The notes beneath the pieces are model-generated. The model ran no database searches, was not told the origin of the DNA, and was given only the letters and a program-made list of their open reading frames with translations. Shown one piece after another: positions 51,360-60,280 of a DNA stretch of 60,280 nucleotides. The stretch is from Pseudomonadota bacterium (GTDB taxonomy: Bacteria; Pseudomonadota; Gammaproteobacteria; Burkholderiales; Chitinibacteraceae), in contig JAPLQI010000071.1 of NCBI GenBank assembly GCA_026399755.1, positions 1 to 60,280 on the forward strand, given 5' to 3'. The position numbers and the translations under genes were made by a program. The stretch's first letter is position 1. Each line of letters starts with the position of its first letter.

Positions 51360-52649
51360 ATGCTTTGGCTACGATCTCTGATTCATTACCTAACCATGGC
51401 GGTTTTTTCTGCCTCCATTGGTGCAATATTTAATCTGACTTATGGCATGGCTACCGCGATAGGTCTTTTATCATGTTCGGTTCTCTATCACTTAGTTAAT
51501 CTTGGCCGCTTACATCGCTGGGTAGAAGACTCGCGGGTAGATAATGTACCGAGCGGTATTTTGCTTTGGCAGGAAGTATTTGATCGGGTTTATAACCAGG
51601 TTAGGCTGCAAAGCAAGATTAAAGAACGCCTCACCAACACGCTAGATCGCTTTACCAATGCCAGTGAAGCCCTGCCCGACGGTGTGGTGATTTTGGATGA
51701 ACACGATAGGATCGAGTGGTGCAATCGATCCGCGGCCCAGCATATGGCGATCAATCGTGTGAGCGATGTTTGGCAAGTGATCAGCAATATCGTTCGCCAT
51801 CCATCCCTGCGCGAGTACTTACGCAGCCAAGACTTTGCCCATCCTTTGGTCTTACACACCCATCGTCCGCAAGAGCAGGTTTTATCCGTGCAGCTCGTGC
51901 CTTTTGATTCCAGCCGTAAACTTCTTTTATCTCGTGATATTACCCAGCTAGATCGGGTGCAAACTGTGCACCGCGATTTTGTCGCCAATGTCTCGCACGA
52001 GCTACGCACCCCGCTGACGGTGGTGGGTGGCTTTATCGAAACCATGATCGATATGCCCGACACCGATGCGCAGATTAGGGGCCAGCATTTACAGCTGATG
52101 TACGATCAAACTCAGCGTATGCAGCGCTTAGTTGACGATTTACTGACTCTTTCTCGCCTAGAAAGTGGCCAGCAAATGCGCGAAGAAGAAGTCGATGTGC
52201 CGCAGCTCATGCGCCTTTTGGCCGCCGAAGCAGAAGGCCTGTCGCAAGGTCGCCACATCGTGACCATAGGCCAGCTCGATTCAATACGCTTAATTGGCAA
52301 TCATGACGAGCTGCATTCAGCCTTTGGCAATTTAGTTTCCAACGCCATCCGCTACACGCCCAATGGCGGCGAGATTACCCTGTCGTGGAATCTTAGCTTT
52401 GCACACGGCTTATTTAGCGTAAAAGACTCGGGCATCGGCATCTCACCTGAACACGTACCACGCCTAACCGAGCGCTTTTACCGAGTAGATCGTGGCCGCT
52501 CACGCTCCACCGGTGGCACCGGCCTTGGTTTAGCCATCGTGAAACACATCATCCAACGCCATCAAGCCCAATTACTGGTGCAATCCAAATCGGGCGAAGG
52601 CAGTGTGTTCTCAGTGAAATTCCCGCCACAGCGATTGATTAATAATTGA
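51360..52649 (+). CDS. phoR: Phosphate regulon sensor histidine kinase PhoR
   Basis: 429 residues: two hydrophobic helices at the N-terminus (about 4-45) with only a short periplasmic loop, a PAS domain (about 100-190: SEALPDGVVILDEHDRIEWCNRSAAQHM), the H-box DFVANVSHELRTPLTVVGGF with H213, N-box FGNLVSNAIRYTPNGGEI, and GTGLGLAIVKHIIQRH. This layout is the PhoR one. It phosphorylates PhoB. The gap after phoB (156 bases) is longer than in most phoBR operons. A CACGGAG arm and copy D of the long repeat follow. Confidence 0.94.
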   Translation: MLWLRSLIHYLTMAVFSASIGAIFNLTYGMATAIGLLSCSVLYHLVNLGRLHRWVEDSRVDNVPSGILLWQEVFDRVYNQVRLQSKIKERLTNTLDRFTNASEALPDGVVILDEHDRIEWCNRSAAQHMAINRVSDVWQVISNIVRHPSLREYLRSQDFAHPLVLHTHRPQEQVLSVQLVPFDSSRKLLLSRDITQLDRVQTVHRDFVANVSHELRTPLTVVGGFIETMIDMPDTDAQIRGQHLQLMYDQTQRMQRLVDDLLTLSRLESGQQMREEEVDVPQLMRLLAAEAEGLSQGRHIVTIGQLDSIRLIGNHDELHSAFGNLVSNAIRYTPNGGEITLSWNLSFAHGLFSVKDSGIGISPEHVPRLTERFYRVDRGRSRSTGGTGLGLAIVKHIIQRHQAQLLVQSKSGEGSVFSVKFPPQRLINN

Positions 52650-52659
52650 TGTGATACAA

Positions 52660-52722
52660 CAAAACCCAAATCGTAAAACACGGAGGCCACAGGACACACG
52701 GAGTTTCACGGAGAAAAACAGG
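52660..52722 (+). repeat. CACGGAG-rich repeat arm, locus 7 (solo)
   Basis: Starts AAAACCCAAATCGTAAAACACGG and ends TTTCACGGAGAAAAAC. Directly after phoR, followed by copy D of the long repeat; the same two families also sit side by side at 14468/14775. Confidence 0.85.
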
Positions 52723-52760
52723 GTTTAAATCAAACATCTTAAAACCCAGCATCCTAGATT

Positions 52761-53009
52761 AGTATCGCGGATCAAAGCACGGGGCTTAAATCTCCCCTTG
52801 AAACACGCCGGAGCGAGGAACAAGCGGGGCGGGGTTTCGGCCAGAGGCAGCGAGGCACGAGCGAGCCTCGCCTGCCGCCGACTCGATTGTCCGCAGCGCA
52901 GGGGCCTTCGTGTTTCGTGGGGTGGCCTTCTTTGGCTTCGTTTCTTGGCCACACAAGAAAGGAAGGTCCAGCGGGGACGCCCGCACCTAAATCAAGGTGT
53001 CGAAGGCAC
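52761..53009 (-). repeat. ~245-bp structured interspersed repeat, copy D
   Basis: Same orientation as copy C. Closest to copy B: GCACGGGGCTTAAATCTCCCC, TTGAAACACGCCGGAGCGAG, CTTCGTGTTTCGTGGGGTGG, CTTGGCCACACAAGAAAGGAAG. The terminal hairpin has one changed base (GTGTCGAAGGCAC). Located between phoR and the transaldolase gene, both rightward. Confidence 0.92.
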
Positions 53010-53185
53010 TAAAAAGAAGATCGCTGCATGACATCAGTTAAAAACTCTCTGTCAATACCCATTCCCACAAAAAAATAGTAAAAAATAGTCCTAATTATTG
53101 CGTGATCACAAATGCGCAAGACTGAGGGATAGGGGATAATTTACTTTGAGCACTACCTTTCTCTATTCCTAAAGAGGCATCACCA

Positions 53186-54265
53186 ATGAGTAAAATTGCT
53201 GCTATTAAGCCCCTAGGTCAAAGCATCTGGCTGGATAATTTATCGCGTGGTCTGATCCAATCTGGTGATCTAGCCAAGATTCTGAAAGAAGACGGTATTG
53301 TCGGTGTGACATCTAACCCAGCCATTTTCTTTAAATCAATCAGCTCTGATCCGCTTTATACAGGTGACTTAGCAGAATTAAAAAAACAAGATTTAACTGC
53401 TGAGCAACGTTACGAAGCGCTAGTTATCCCTGATCTGCAAGCCGCTTGCGATGTAACCCGTGCCATTTATGATGAAACCAACGGTAAAGATGGCTATGTA
53501 TCGCTGGAAGTCTCCCCAACGCTATCGCACGATGCAGTGGGCACCATCTCCAACGCAAAACGCCTCTGGGCCGCCATTAACCGCCCGAATCTGATGATTA
53601 AAGTGCCTGCTACCTCCGCAGGTATCATCGCCATCGAAGAGCTAATCGCCTCCGGCCTAAACATCAACGTTACCCTGATGTTTAACCTCAAACACGTTGA
53701 CGAAGTACTGACCGCCTACATCCGTGGCCTAGAAGCACGCGTTGCCGCTGGCCAGCCAGTGGATCGCGTTCACGCAGTAGCATCGGTATTCCTATCCCGC
53801 GTAGATAGCCTGATCGATCCACAACTAGAAGCGATTGGCACTCCAGAAGCACTGGCACTACGCGGTGAAGTAGCGAAATCATTTGTAAAAGTCTCTTACG
53901 AGCATTACAAAAAATTATTCCACGGCACACGTTTTGCGGCACTGAAAGCACTTGGCGCAAATCCACAGCGCATGCTTTGGGCCTCTACCGGCACCAAAAA
54001 CAAAGCCTATAGCGATGTAATGTACGTGGCAGATCTGATCGGCCCAGAAACAGTGAACACCGTGCCAGATGCAACACTCGATCTATTCCGCGACCACGGC
54101 GTAGCCGCACTGACGCTTGAAACAGGTACAGACAAAGCTGTTGCCAATATGGCCGCACTGCGCAAGCTGGGTATCAACTACAACCTGCAAGGTGAGCAGC
54201 TACAAACCGAAGGCCTGAAGCAATTTGACGATGCCTTTGTAAAACTGCTGGCACTAACTGCTTAA
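53186..54265 (+). CDS. tal: Transaldolase
   Basis: 359 residues of the longer transaldolase class found in many proteobacteria and actinobacteria. Signatures: SIWLDNLSRGLIQSGDLA, GVTSNPAIFFKSI, VSLEVSPTLSHDA, the Schiff-base lysine in NLMIKVPATSAGI (K139), INVTLMFNLKHVDEV and RMLWASTGTKNKAYSDVMYV. It transfers a dihydroxyacetone unit between sedoheptulose-7-P and glyceraldehyde-3-P in the non-oxidative pentose phosphate path, which also handles carbon from gluconate. A strong AAAGAGG precedes the ATG and a strong terminator follows. Confidence 0.96.
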   Translation: MSKIAAIKPLGQSIWLDNLSRGLIQSGDLAKILKEDGIVGVTSNPAIFFKSISSDPLYTGDLAELKKQDLTAEQRYEALVIPDLQAACDVTRAIYDETNGKDGYVSLEVSPTLSHDAVGTISNAKRLWAAINRPNLMIKVPATSAGIIAIEELIASGLNINVTLMFNLKHVDEVLTAYIRGLEARVAAGQPVDRVHAVASVFLSRVDSLIDPQLEAIGTPEALALRGEVAKSFVKVSYEHYKKLFHGTRFAALKALGANPQRMLWASTGTKNKAYSDVMYVADLIGPETVNTVPDATLDLFRDHGVAALTLETGTDKAVANMAALRKLGINYNLQGEQLQTEGLKQFDDAFVKLLALTA

Positions 54266-54286
54266 ATCTCCATGATTTGAAATACC

Positions 54287-54315
54287 AAGAGCGCACAGGG
54301 TGCGCTCTTTTTTTA
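54287..54315 (+). terminator. Terminator of the transaldolase gene
   Basis: AAGAGCGCAC and GTGCGCTCTT pair around AGG and run into eight T residues, 22 bases after the stop. Confidence 0.95.
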
Positions 54316-54336
54316 TCCTGATAACTGATGCTACAT

Positions 54337-54393
54337 AACCCAAACCTTGAACCACGGAGGGCACAGAGAACACGGAGTTTCACGGAGAAAAAC
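54337..54393 (+). repeat. CACGGAG-rich repeat arm, locus 8 (solo)
   Basis: AACCCAAACCTTGAACCACGG ... AACACGGAGTTTCACGGAGAAAAAC. Follows the transaldolase terminator. Confidence 0.85.
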
Positions 54394-54509
54394 AGTTTGG
54401 ATTAGGTTTAACTACTCCAAAAATATATTACTACCCACAAATCATCAGCTTACCGCCAGTGAAATGAACTACACTCATCGTAATATTGTTTCTTCTTCGG
54501 GTAACAATT

Positions 54510-54929
54510 ATGGCAAATTTATCGATTGGTGCATCTTCTGCAACATCCCTTTATCCCAGCACACAAAATACAAGTGCTAACGATAACGTACCCCCCATGC
54601 ATGAAGCTGTTTTCAGCACGCCTGCACAAGCAATTCAACAAGAGATAAGCGCTTATGCCGCTCATGGCATCACAGTTAGCGAAGGCTATGCAAAATACCT
54701 TTGCAATTTTGGAATAAGCAATCCTGAAGGTGGTATGTCACTTAGCCCAGAGGAGTGGGAGAATAAAAATTCTGCCAAAACTAAATCTAGCAATGCGGCA
54801 GACAAAAATATTTTAATTAATTCATTAAACACTGCTAATGCAGATCAAATAAAACAAGCATTAGCAAAAAGTAGTCCAATAGAATTAATGAAGTCTAAGC
54901 TCGATATTCTATATTCACAGTTTAGTTAA
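54510..54929 (+). CDS. Hypothetical protein
   Basis: 139 residues, no recognised domain. The N-terminus is low-complexity and rich in S, A, T and N (MANLSIGASSATSLYPSTQN); a middle segment has SAYAAHGITVSEGYAKYLCNFGI; the C-terminus is helical and charged (IKQALAKSSPIELMKSKLDILYSQF). No signal peptide or membrane helix. The composition is more AT-rich than the flanking transaldolase gene, which hints at later arrival. The ATG at 54510 is weakly supported, the frame being open to 54486. It is monocistronic. Confidence 0.55.
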   Translation: MANLSIGASSATSLYPSTQNTSANDNVPPMHEAVFSTPAQAIQQEISAYAAHGITVSEGYAKYLCNFGISNPEGGMSLSPEEWENKNSAKTKSSNAADKNILINSLNTANADQIKQALAKSSPIELMKSKLDILYSQFS

Positions 54930-54991
54930 TTATTCCTACTTTATTGGGAATAATTATTTATAGATCTACTCTACTTTCTCTTATGAAAACC

Positions 54992-55069
54992 GTAGGGTGG
55001 ACAAAAATATTTACCGTGCCCTCGCGGATATAGATTCATCCGCGTGGGCATAAAAACATGCCACCCTAC
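54992..55069. repeat. GTAGGGTGG...CCACCCTAC hairpin repeat
   Basis: GTAGGGTGGAC at the left and GCCACCCTAC at the right form the outer stem, with an inner CCTCGCGGAT/ATCCGCGTGGG pairing. A relative of the GTAGGGCGGG family. Its right end overlaps the last bases of the leftward membrane protein gene. Confidence 0.72.
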
Positions 55070-55398
55070 ACACTCTTAGCTTTACAAATCAGCAAATAAA
55101 GCAAATACACCATCAATACCGGCACGGCCAATGAAAGTAGCGCAGGTAATAGGCAGGCTAATACAGCGAATAGGCCAATTGCTAAAATAAACACCGCTAA
55201 ACCCGAGAATACAAAAAATATAATTGCAGCCACAATCAGTAAGACTGGAATAGCAATCAGCATATCAGCACCACTACTCGCCCATTGCCAATTATCCCCA
55301 TCGCCACTAAAACTTAAGCTCATATTGTGGTTAAAAAAATCTGCACCTAGATAAATTGCAAGTAGCACCAGTAATAATACAATCAGTGTATTTTTCAT
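55066..55398 (-). CDS. Small membrane protein of unknown function
   Basis: 110 residues from ATG 55398 (the frame also opens at 55410). Three hydrophobic stretches: 3-18 (NTLIVLLLVLLAIYLGA), about 45-75 (LIAIPVLLIVAAIIFFVFSGLAVFILAIGL) and about 77-103, with a short polar loop SFSGDGDNWQWASSG between the first two. No family recognised, although the layout resembles small phage-shock or envelope-stress membrane proteins. The C-terminus is basic (CKAKSV). Confidence 0.55.
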   Translation of the reverse strand: MKNTLIVLLLVLLAIYLGADFFNHNMSLSFSGDGDNWQWASSGADMLIAIPVLLIVAAIIFFVFSGLAVFILAIGLFAVLACLLPALLSLAVPVLMVYLLYLLICKAKSV

Positions 55399-55410
55399 CG
55401 TAAAACCCAT

Positions 55411-55873
55411 GTCACTGTGTTGGAATAATCCCAGTATGCCGCTATGGCTAATCGATTAAAACGGCAGAAAGACAGATTACCGTTTGGATAGAACAGACTG
55501 CGAATTTTGTGGGCTGGAATGCAGCTAGTGGCGAATTTGCACACTCCGTTACCTTGAAAAGTGTATTCCCAAGCAGGGCAATGGATTAGCTCTTACAATT
55601 TCAAGGGATGAGGCAGGCTAATCAAGCTCAATACTGTTAACTTAAGATCAAGGCGGCGTTTTTATAGGGTGTGCAAGTCGCTCTTCTTGCGCACCGGCTG
55701 TGGTGCGTAACGCCTACGGCGTTTTGCACCCTATAAACTCCAATTTAGCCAATGGCATCAGCTTAAGTTGATAGGGTTGTAATCAAGCCCCTTAAATCAA
55801 AAAAACAACTGTTTTGTAGGGCGGGTGAACTCCGCCGTTTTCATCGCATTTATTGCCTCCCCTCACGAGCCAC
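55411..55873. other. Intergenic region with two repeat families before the A2M gene
   Basis: Contains the branched repeat at 55663-55735, the CTTAAGTTGATAGG motif at about 55762, and one arm of the GTAGGGCGGGTGAA hairpin family at 55816-55838. I see no gene. The A2M promoter probably lies in or just after the repeats. Confidence 0.5.
55663..55735 (+). repeat. Branched palindromic repeat, TAGGGTGTGCAA family, copy 4
   Basis: Outer arms TATAGGGTGTGCAAG and TTTTGCACCCTATA with hairpins GCGCACCGGCTGTGGTGCGT and AACGCCTACGGCGTT inside. The flank TTAACTTAAGATCAAGG precedes it, as at copies 1 and 2. Confidence 0.78.
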
Positions 55874-58800
55874 ATGATGAATAAAGCCTTGCAGATTTGC
55901 TTGCCCGCTTTCCAGCTTTTATCTCGCGGGATGTCCTGGGTTTTAACGCTGCTGTTTGGCGAGGTGAACTGGCAAGCGCCGGGCTGGCTTAAAAAACTGG
56001 CGTTTTGGCTGGAGGCGGCGGTGCGCTGGATGCGTGCCAAGCCCAAGCAGGCGGGGATTGCCCTGCTGGCTTTTGCCCTGCTGGCAACGGGTGGAACGAT
56101 GGGCTGGCGCTGGTATCAGGCTCAGCCCAAGCCACAGCGGGTGAGCTATGTAGTCACCGCGCCAGAGCTGACGCCCTATGACGAAAAAGATCGGCCGCAG
56201 CCTTTGCCGCTGGTGGTGGAATTTAACGAATCCGCAGCACCACTTAAGCAAATCGACCAGCTAGCAGGCGATGGCGTGCAACTCTCCCCTGCCTTAGCAG
56301 GGAGCTGGGTTTGGGAAGGTGATAGAAAACTGGTGTTCCGCCCAAAGGCCGACTGGCCGATAGATGCCGAATTTGAAGTGTCGCTCGCTAAGAAAAAACT
56401 CTTTGCCGAGAGCGTAAAGCTGGAGGAATACAGTTTCACCTTCAAGACCGCGCCCTTTGCCGCTAATGTGGCCGAATCACGCTTTTACCAGGACCCGACG
56501 GATGCCAATCTTAAAAAGCTGGTCGCCACCTTACACTTTAGCCATCCAGTAGACCCTGCCAGCATCCAAAAAAACATCAGCCTGAAGCTGGGCGGCGGGC
56601 TGAGCTATCAAAGCGATAAAGTCCCTCCCTATTCCATCAGCTTTGATAAAGCCAAGCTCAACGCCTTTATCCACTCTGCCCCGCTCACCGTTCCTAAAGA
56701 AGACAGCGATATTCTGCTGACTCTGGCAAAAGGCGCTCAAGCCGCACAGGGCGGCAATAAGCTGGAAGCAGATTTAGACAGCAAGATCAGCGTGCCCGGC
56801 CTCTACAGCCTGCGCTTCGATAATGTACAAATGCTGCTGGCCGATAATGAGCGCTACGAGCCGGAGCAAGCAGTGATGCTCAGCAGCAATGTGCCGGTTT
56901 CCGAAGCGGCGCTTAAAGGCAAAGTACGTGCTTGGCTACTGCCAGAATATCCGCCCAATACGCCAAAGGAAGATCAACGCGGCGTGTATCAATGGGGTGC
57001 CAGCCAAGTTGGGCAGGCCGTACTCACCAACGCCCTGCAGCTGAAAGCGCTGCCGGGAGAGGAAGAATACGGCACGCAACATAGCTGGAAATTCTCTGCC
57101 CCCGTTGGGCGCTCGGTATTTTTACAAGTCGATGCCGGTGTGCAGGCCTTTGGTGGCTATCAGTCAGGCAAGGTGATGACGCAGGTGTTTCAGGTTGCGC
57201 CTTACCCCAAGGCCATCAAACTGCTATCGAATGGCGCGCTGCTTTCTATGGCGTCGGATAAAAAAGTGGCTTTTGTAGCGCGTGGCCTCAGCGGTGTTCG
57301 CATCGAAGTAGGCCGCTTGCTGCCTAATCAGCTGCATCATTTAGTCGACCAAAATAATGGCAACTTTGCCAAGCCGGAAATTGCCGATCAGTATTTAGAT
57401 ACCTTAGTCGAGCGCTTTACCGAAGAGCGCACCCTGCCCGCCACCGACCCCGGCAAGCCTTATTACGACAGCATCGATCTGACACGCTATCTGGCAGACA
57501 AAACGGGCAACCGCCGCGGTGTGTTTATGCTGAAACTCACGCCTTTTGATCCTAAAGCGCCTAAAAACCGAGAAGACGAGCCTAGCGATAGCCGCTTTAT
57601 TCTGGTGTCTGATTTGGGCGTACTCGCCAAAACATCGGTCGACAATAGCAACGATGTATTTATCCAATCCATCTCCAGCGGCGAAGCCGTTGCTGCAGCC
57701 ACAGTAGAAGTCATCGGCCGCAACGGGCAAACCGTGGCCAGCAGCCAGACTGATGCGCTGGGCCGCGCCCATTTCCCTGCGCTTAAAGATTTGGCGCGTG
57801 AAAAAGCGCCGCTGATGTATTTGGTGAAACAGAGCGACGATGTATCGTTTCTGCCTATCAACCGCTACGACAGGCAGCTGAATCTATCTCGCTTTGATAT
57901 TGGCGGCGTGGCCAATGCCGTATCGGCGCAGCAGCTCAGCAGCTTTGTGTTTTCAGACCGAGGCATGTACCGCCCAGGCGAAACCGCCCATATCCACAGC
58001 ATTACCCGCACAGCCAACTGGGCAGGCTCTTTGGCAGGCTTGCCGCTGGAAATCGAAATCACCGATCCGCGCGGGCAGACGGTTAAAAAAGACAAAATCA
58101 AATTATCCGCCAGCGGCTTTGACAGCGTTGATTTTGCCAGCAGCGAAACCTCGCCCAGCGGCGATTACCAAATCGGCGTTTATCTGGTCAAAGGCAAAGA
58201 GCGCGGCGAACAAATCGGCAGCGGCAGCATCAAGATCAAAGAATTTGAGCCAGACCGCATGAAGGTGAACGCCACGCTAAGCAATGCGCCGGTGGAAGGC
58301 TGGATTAAGCCCGAAGACATCAAGGCTAATGTAAAGGTGATGCATCTGTTTGGCAGCCCGGCCGGTGGGCGGCGTGTAGAAGGCGAAATGATCTTAACGC
58401 CTAGCGTGCCTGCCTTTGCGGCCTTTGCCCAATATCGCTTTAGCGAAGCGGGCCAGCTGAAAGAACCATTCCGAGACGCCCTGCCGTCGGCCACCAGCAA
58501 CGATCAGGGAGACGCCGAGCTGACGCTGAATCTGGCACGCTTTGCCCGCTCCACCTATCAGCTGCATCTGACCGCCCGCGCTTTTGAATCTGGCTCTGGC
58601 CGCGGTGTTGCGGCAGAAAGCGCGGTACTGGTTTCATCCGCCCCCTATTTAGTCGGGGTAAAAAGCGATGGCGAGCTGGGATATATCCAGCGCAACGCCA
58701 AACGCGCCGCGCACTGGCTGGCGATTGCGCCCAACCTTAAACCCATCGCCGCAGAGCAGCTCACCCTTAGCTGGGTAGAGCGGAAATATGTGTCGGTGCT

Positions 58801-60280
58801 GGTGAAACAGCCCGATGAAACATACAAATATCAATCGCGCAAAAAAGAAATTAATCGCGATAGCAAACCGCTCAGCCTGCCCGCCAGCGGCAGCAATCTG
58901 ACGCTGCCCACTGCCGAGCCGGGCGATTTTGCGCTGGTGGTGAGAGGGGCAGATGGCGCGGAGCTAAACCGCATCGAATACACCGTGGTGGGCGCGGCCA
59001 ATATTGCCCGCTCTTTAGAGCGCAATGCCGAGCTGCAACTCACCCTCAACAAGAAAGACTACAAGCCCGGCGATGAGATCGAGATCAATATCCGCGCGCC
59101 CTATACCGGCGCAGGGCTGATCACCATCGAGCGCGATAAGGTCTATAGCCACGTTTGGTTTAAAAGCGACACCACCAGCTCGGTACAAAAAATCACCCTG
59201 CCTAAAGACTTTGAAGGCAATGGTTATATCTCGGTGCAATTTATCCGCAGCCCAAGCAGTGATGAAGTCTATATGAGCCCGCTTTCCTACGGCGTAGTGC
59301 CGTTTGCGGTGAATCTGGACGCAAGGCGGCTGGATGTAAAAATCGCCAACGCCAAGGAAGTAAAACCGGGGCAAAAACTGGAGCTTAAAGTAAGCAGCAA
59401 TCAGGAAGCCCGCGTGGTGGTATTTGCGGTGGACGAAGGCACCTTGCAAGTGGCGCGTTATAACACGCCTAAACCGCTGGACTTTTTCTTCCAAAAACGT
59501 GCCTTGGATGTACGCACCAGCCAGATTTTGGACTTGATCCTGCCGGAATTCTCTCGCCTGATGCAGGGCGCTGCGCCGGGCGGGGACGCCGCTGGGGCGC
59601 TGGGCAAACACCTCAATCCATTTAAACGAAAACGCCAACCGGCTGTAGCGTGGTGGTCGGGGCTGATCGACGTGGGGCCTCAGGGCAAAACGCTGAGCTA
59701 TACCGTGCCGGATACCTTTAACGGCAAATTGCGGCTGATGGCCGTGGCAGTAACGGCGGATAAAATCGGCGTATTTGAAGGCGGCACGCAGGTGCGCGGC
59801 GATTTAATTCTTAGCCCGAACGTGCCTTATGCACTGGCCCCCGGCGATGAATTCACCGTTAGCGTGGGCGTATTTAATAATCTGCGCGCACCGGGCAAGG
59901 CCTCGGTACAGCTGAAGCTGGACGCCGATGCCGCCTTTACGCTGATCTCGCCAGCGCTACAAAACCTGAGCATAGACGGGCAGCGCGAGGCCAATGCCGA
60001 GTTCCGCTTGAAAGCCAACGCAGTACTTGGCTCCGGCTCGCTGCGCTTTAGCGCCAGCAGCGGTGGTAAGCAAGGCATTGCCCGAGACGCCGTCAGCATC
60101 CGCCCAGCCGTGCCTTATTCCACAAAACTAACCGTCAGGCGATTTGATAAGAGTAGCGAGGAAGTCGCACTCAGCCGCGTGCTGTTTAACGAGCACCGCA
60201 AGGTGATCGCTGGCGTGGCGGGCTCGCCGCTGGTTTGGGCTCAGGGTTTGGCCAGCTATCTGGATGGCTACGGCTATAGC
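55874..60280 (+). CDS. Alpha-2-macroglobulin family protein (partial at the right edge)
   Basis: The frame opens at ATG 55874 and stays open for 1,469 codons to the last base of the window. A short cytoplasmic part and one transmembrane segment (about residues 60-77) anchor it in the inner membrane. Macroglobulin-type domains follow, including a fibronectin-like MG region (YRPGETAHIHSITRT ... DPRGQTVKKDKIKL) and the A2M core AWWSGLIDVGPQGKTLSYTVPDTFNGKLRLMAVAV. The sequence ends SPLVWAQGLASYLDGYGYS; in homologues I remember a CTEQ thioester follows at about this point. Bacterial A2Ms are thought to trap proteases in the periplasm. The ATG has a weak SD (GAG, about five bases). Its usual partner pbpC, if present, is out of view. 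Confidence 0.9.
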   Translation, partial: MMNKALQICLPAFQLLSRGMSWVLTLLFGEVNWQAPGWLKKLAFWLEAAVRWMRAKPKQAGIALLAFALLATGGTMGWRWYQAQPKPQRVSYVVTAPELTPYDEKDRPQPLPLVVEFNESAAPLKQIDQLAGDGVQLSPALAGSWVWEGDRKLVFRPKADWPIDAEFEVSLAKKKLFAESVKLEEYSFTFKTAPFAANVAESRFYQDPTDANLKKLVATLHFSHPVDPASIQKNISLKLGGGLSYQSDKVPPYSISFDKAKLNAFIHSAPLTVPKEDSDILLTLAKGAQAAQGGNKLEADLDSKISVPGLYSLRFDNVQMLLADNERYEPEQAVMLSSNVPVSEAALKGKVRAWLLPEYPPNTPKEDQRGVYQWGASQVGQAVLTNALQLKALPGEEEYGTQHSWKFSAPVGRSVFLQVDAGVQAFGGYQSGKVMTQVFQVAPYPKAIKLLSNGALLSMASDKKVAFVARGLSGVRIEVGRLLPNQLHHLVDQNNGNFAKPEIADQYLDTLVERFTEERTLPATDPGKPYYDSIDLTRYLADKTGNRRGVFMLKLTPFDPKAPKNREDEPSDSRFILVSDLGVLAKTSVDNSNDVFIQSISSGEAVAAATVEVIGRNGQTVASSQTDALGRAHFPALKDLAREKAPLMYLVKQSDDVSFLPINRYDRQLNLSRFDIGGVANAVSAQQLSSFVFSDRGMYRPGETAHIHSITRTANWAGSLAGLPLEIEITDPRGQTVKKDKIKLSASGFDSVDFASSETSPSGDYQIGVYLVKGKERGEQIGSGSIKIKEFEPDRMKVNATLSNAPVEGWIKPEDIKANVKVMHLFGSPAGGRRVEGEMILTPSVPAFAAFAQYRFSEAGQLKEPFRDALPSATSNDQGDAELTLNLARFARSTYQLHLTARAFESGSGRGVAAESAVLVSSAPYLVGVKSDGELGYIQRNAKRAAHWLAIAPNLKPIAAEQLTLSWVERKYVSVLVKQPDETYKYQSRKKEINRDSKPLSLPASGSNLTLPTAEPGDFALVVRGADGAELNRIEYTVVGAANIARSLERNAELQLTLNKKDYKPGDEIEINIRAPYTGAGLITIERDKVYSHVWFKSDTTSSVQKITLPKDFEGNGYISVQFIRSPSSDEVYMSPLSYGVVPFAVNLDARRLDVKIANAKEVKPGQKLELKVSSNQEARVVVFAVDEGTLQVARYNTPKPLDFFFQKRALDVRTSQILDLILPEFSRLMQGAAPGGDAAGALGKHLNPFKRKRQPAVAWWSGLIDVGPQGKTLSYTVPDTFNGKLRLMAVAVTADKIGVFEGGTQVRGDLILSPNVPYALAPGDEFTVSVGVFNNLRAPGKASVQLKLDADAAFTLISPALQNLSIDGQREANAEFRLKANAVLGSGSLRFSASSGGKQGIARDAVSIRPAVPYSTKLTVRRFDKSSEEVALSRVLFNEHRKVIAGVAGSPLVWAQGLASYLDGYGYS

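Noticed and set aside
52798-53031. Small ORF beginning MKHAGARNKRGG inside copy D, with relatives in copies A, B and C
   Set aside because: All four copies keep an open frame with a MKHA-x-ARNKR start, but in copy D it uses TTG without a ribosome binding site, the C-termini differ by frameshifts, and the residue content is that of GC-rich structured DNA. I treat it as a shadow of the repeat.
1-60280. CRISPR array, prophage, IS transposase or integrase
   Set aside because: I saw no regularly spaced direct repeats with unique spacers, no phage structural genes and no transposase or integrase frames. The repeats present are dispersed palindromes.

Overview
The window reads as a chromosomal segment of a free-living betaproteobacterium with roughly 50% GC. 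A member of the Neisseriales close to Iodobacter, Chitinibacter or Deefgea is the best guess. The basis is a large secreted GH18 chitinase with two CBM5/12-type chitin-binding modules, several chemotaxis receptors, a DUF971-ubiE-ubiJ-ubiB gene order, a GntR/GntK/gluconate permease set and phoB-phoR. The genus is inference from gene content, not from a marker gene. The only RNA gene I can support is a tRNA-Ser(GCT).

Layout. 0-12 kb: DinB-fold protein, TraB/GumN protein, Tas-type aldo-keto reductase, a soluble PAS chemoreceptor, a 2-Cys peroxiredoxin, a Cache-domain chemoreceptor, a methyltransferase, and a DEDDh exonuclease paired with a cNMP/CBS/DUF294 protein. 12-18 kb: tRNA-Ser, a frameshifted PNPOx-like gene divergent from an intact MocR-type regulator, then a leftward overlapping trio: a PtuA-like AAA ATPase, a PtuB-like HNH nuclease (together a Septu-type anti-phage module) and a GspF-domain membrane protein. 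18-27 kb: recC without recB/recD beside it, a UPF0114 membrane protein, an RsuA-family pseudouridine synthase, an HPt/HD-GYP protein, and a LysR regulator divergent from a quinone-oxidoreductase-like dehydrogenase. 27-32 kb: a signalling block of two paralogous periplasmic solute-binding proteins, a GAF histidine kinase and a REC-GGDEF diguanylate cyclase. 32-39 kb: cupin, a GlxA-type AraC regulator broken at a 7-bp tandem repeat, gluconate uptake and phosphorylation with a GntR-type operator, and murB. 39-46 kb: chitinase, a small secreted protein, PEP carboxylase, a PhzF-like isomerase. 46-55 kb: ubiquinone biosynthesis (DUF971, ubiE, ubiJ, ubiB), phoB-phoR, transaldolase. 55-60 kb: small hypothetical genes and the first ~1,469 codons of an alpha-2-macroglobulin-family protein that runs off the right edge.

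The most striking feature is what lies between the genes. At least four families of interspersed repeats fill the intergenic spaces: (1) a ~245-bp structured repeat in four copies; (2) a ~60-bp arm rich in CACGGAG-like units at eight loci, three of them inverted pairs forming ~125-135-bp palindromes; (3) a GTAGGGCGGGTGAAACCCGCG hairpin; (4) a ~70-90-bp branched palindrome that begins TAGGGTGTGCAA. They sit between convergent genes and also inside co-directional runs, such as between ubiJ and ubiB.

Two genes look broken by small indels. One, the GlxA-type regulator, is interrupted at a (GGCAGCT)3 tract whose unit count sets the reading frame, so it may be switchable. Start codons were moved from the longest ORF where a ribosome binding site or family alignment favoured an internal start; each case is stated in its entry.
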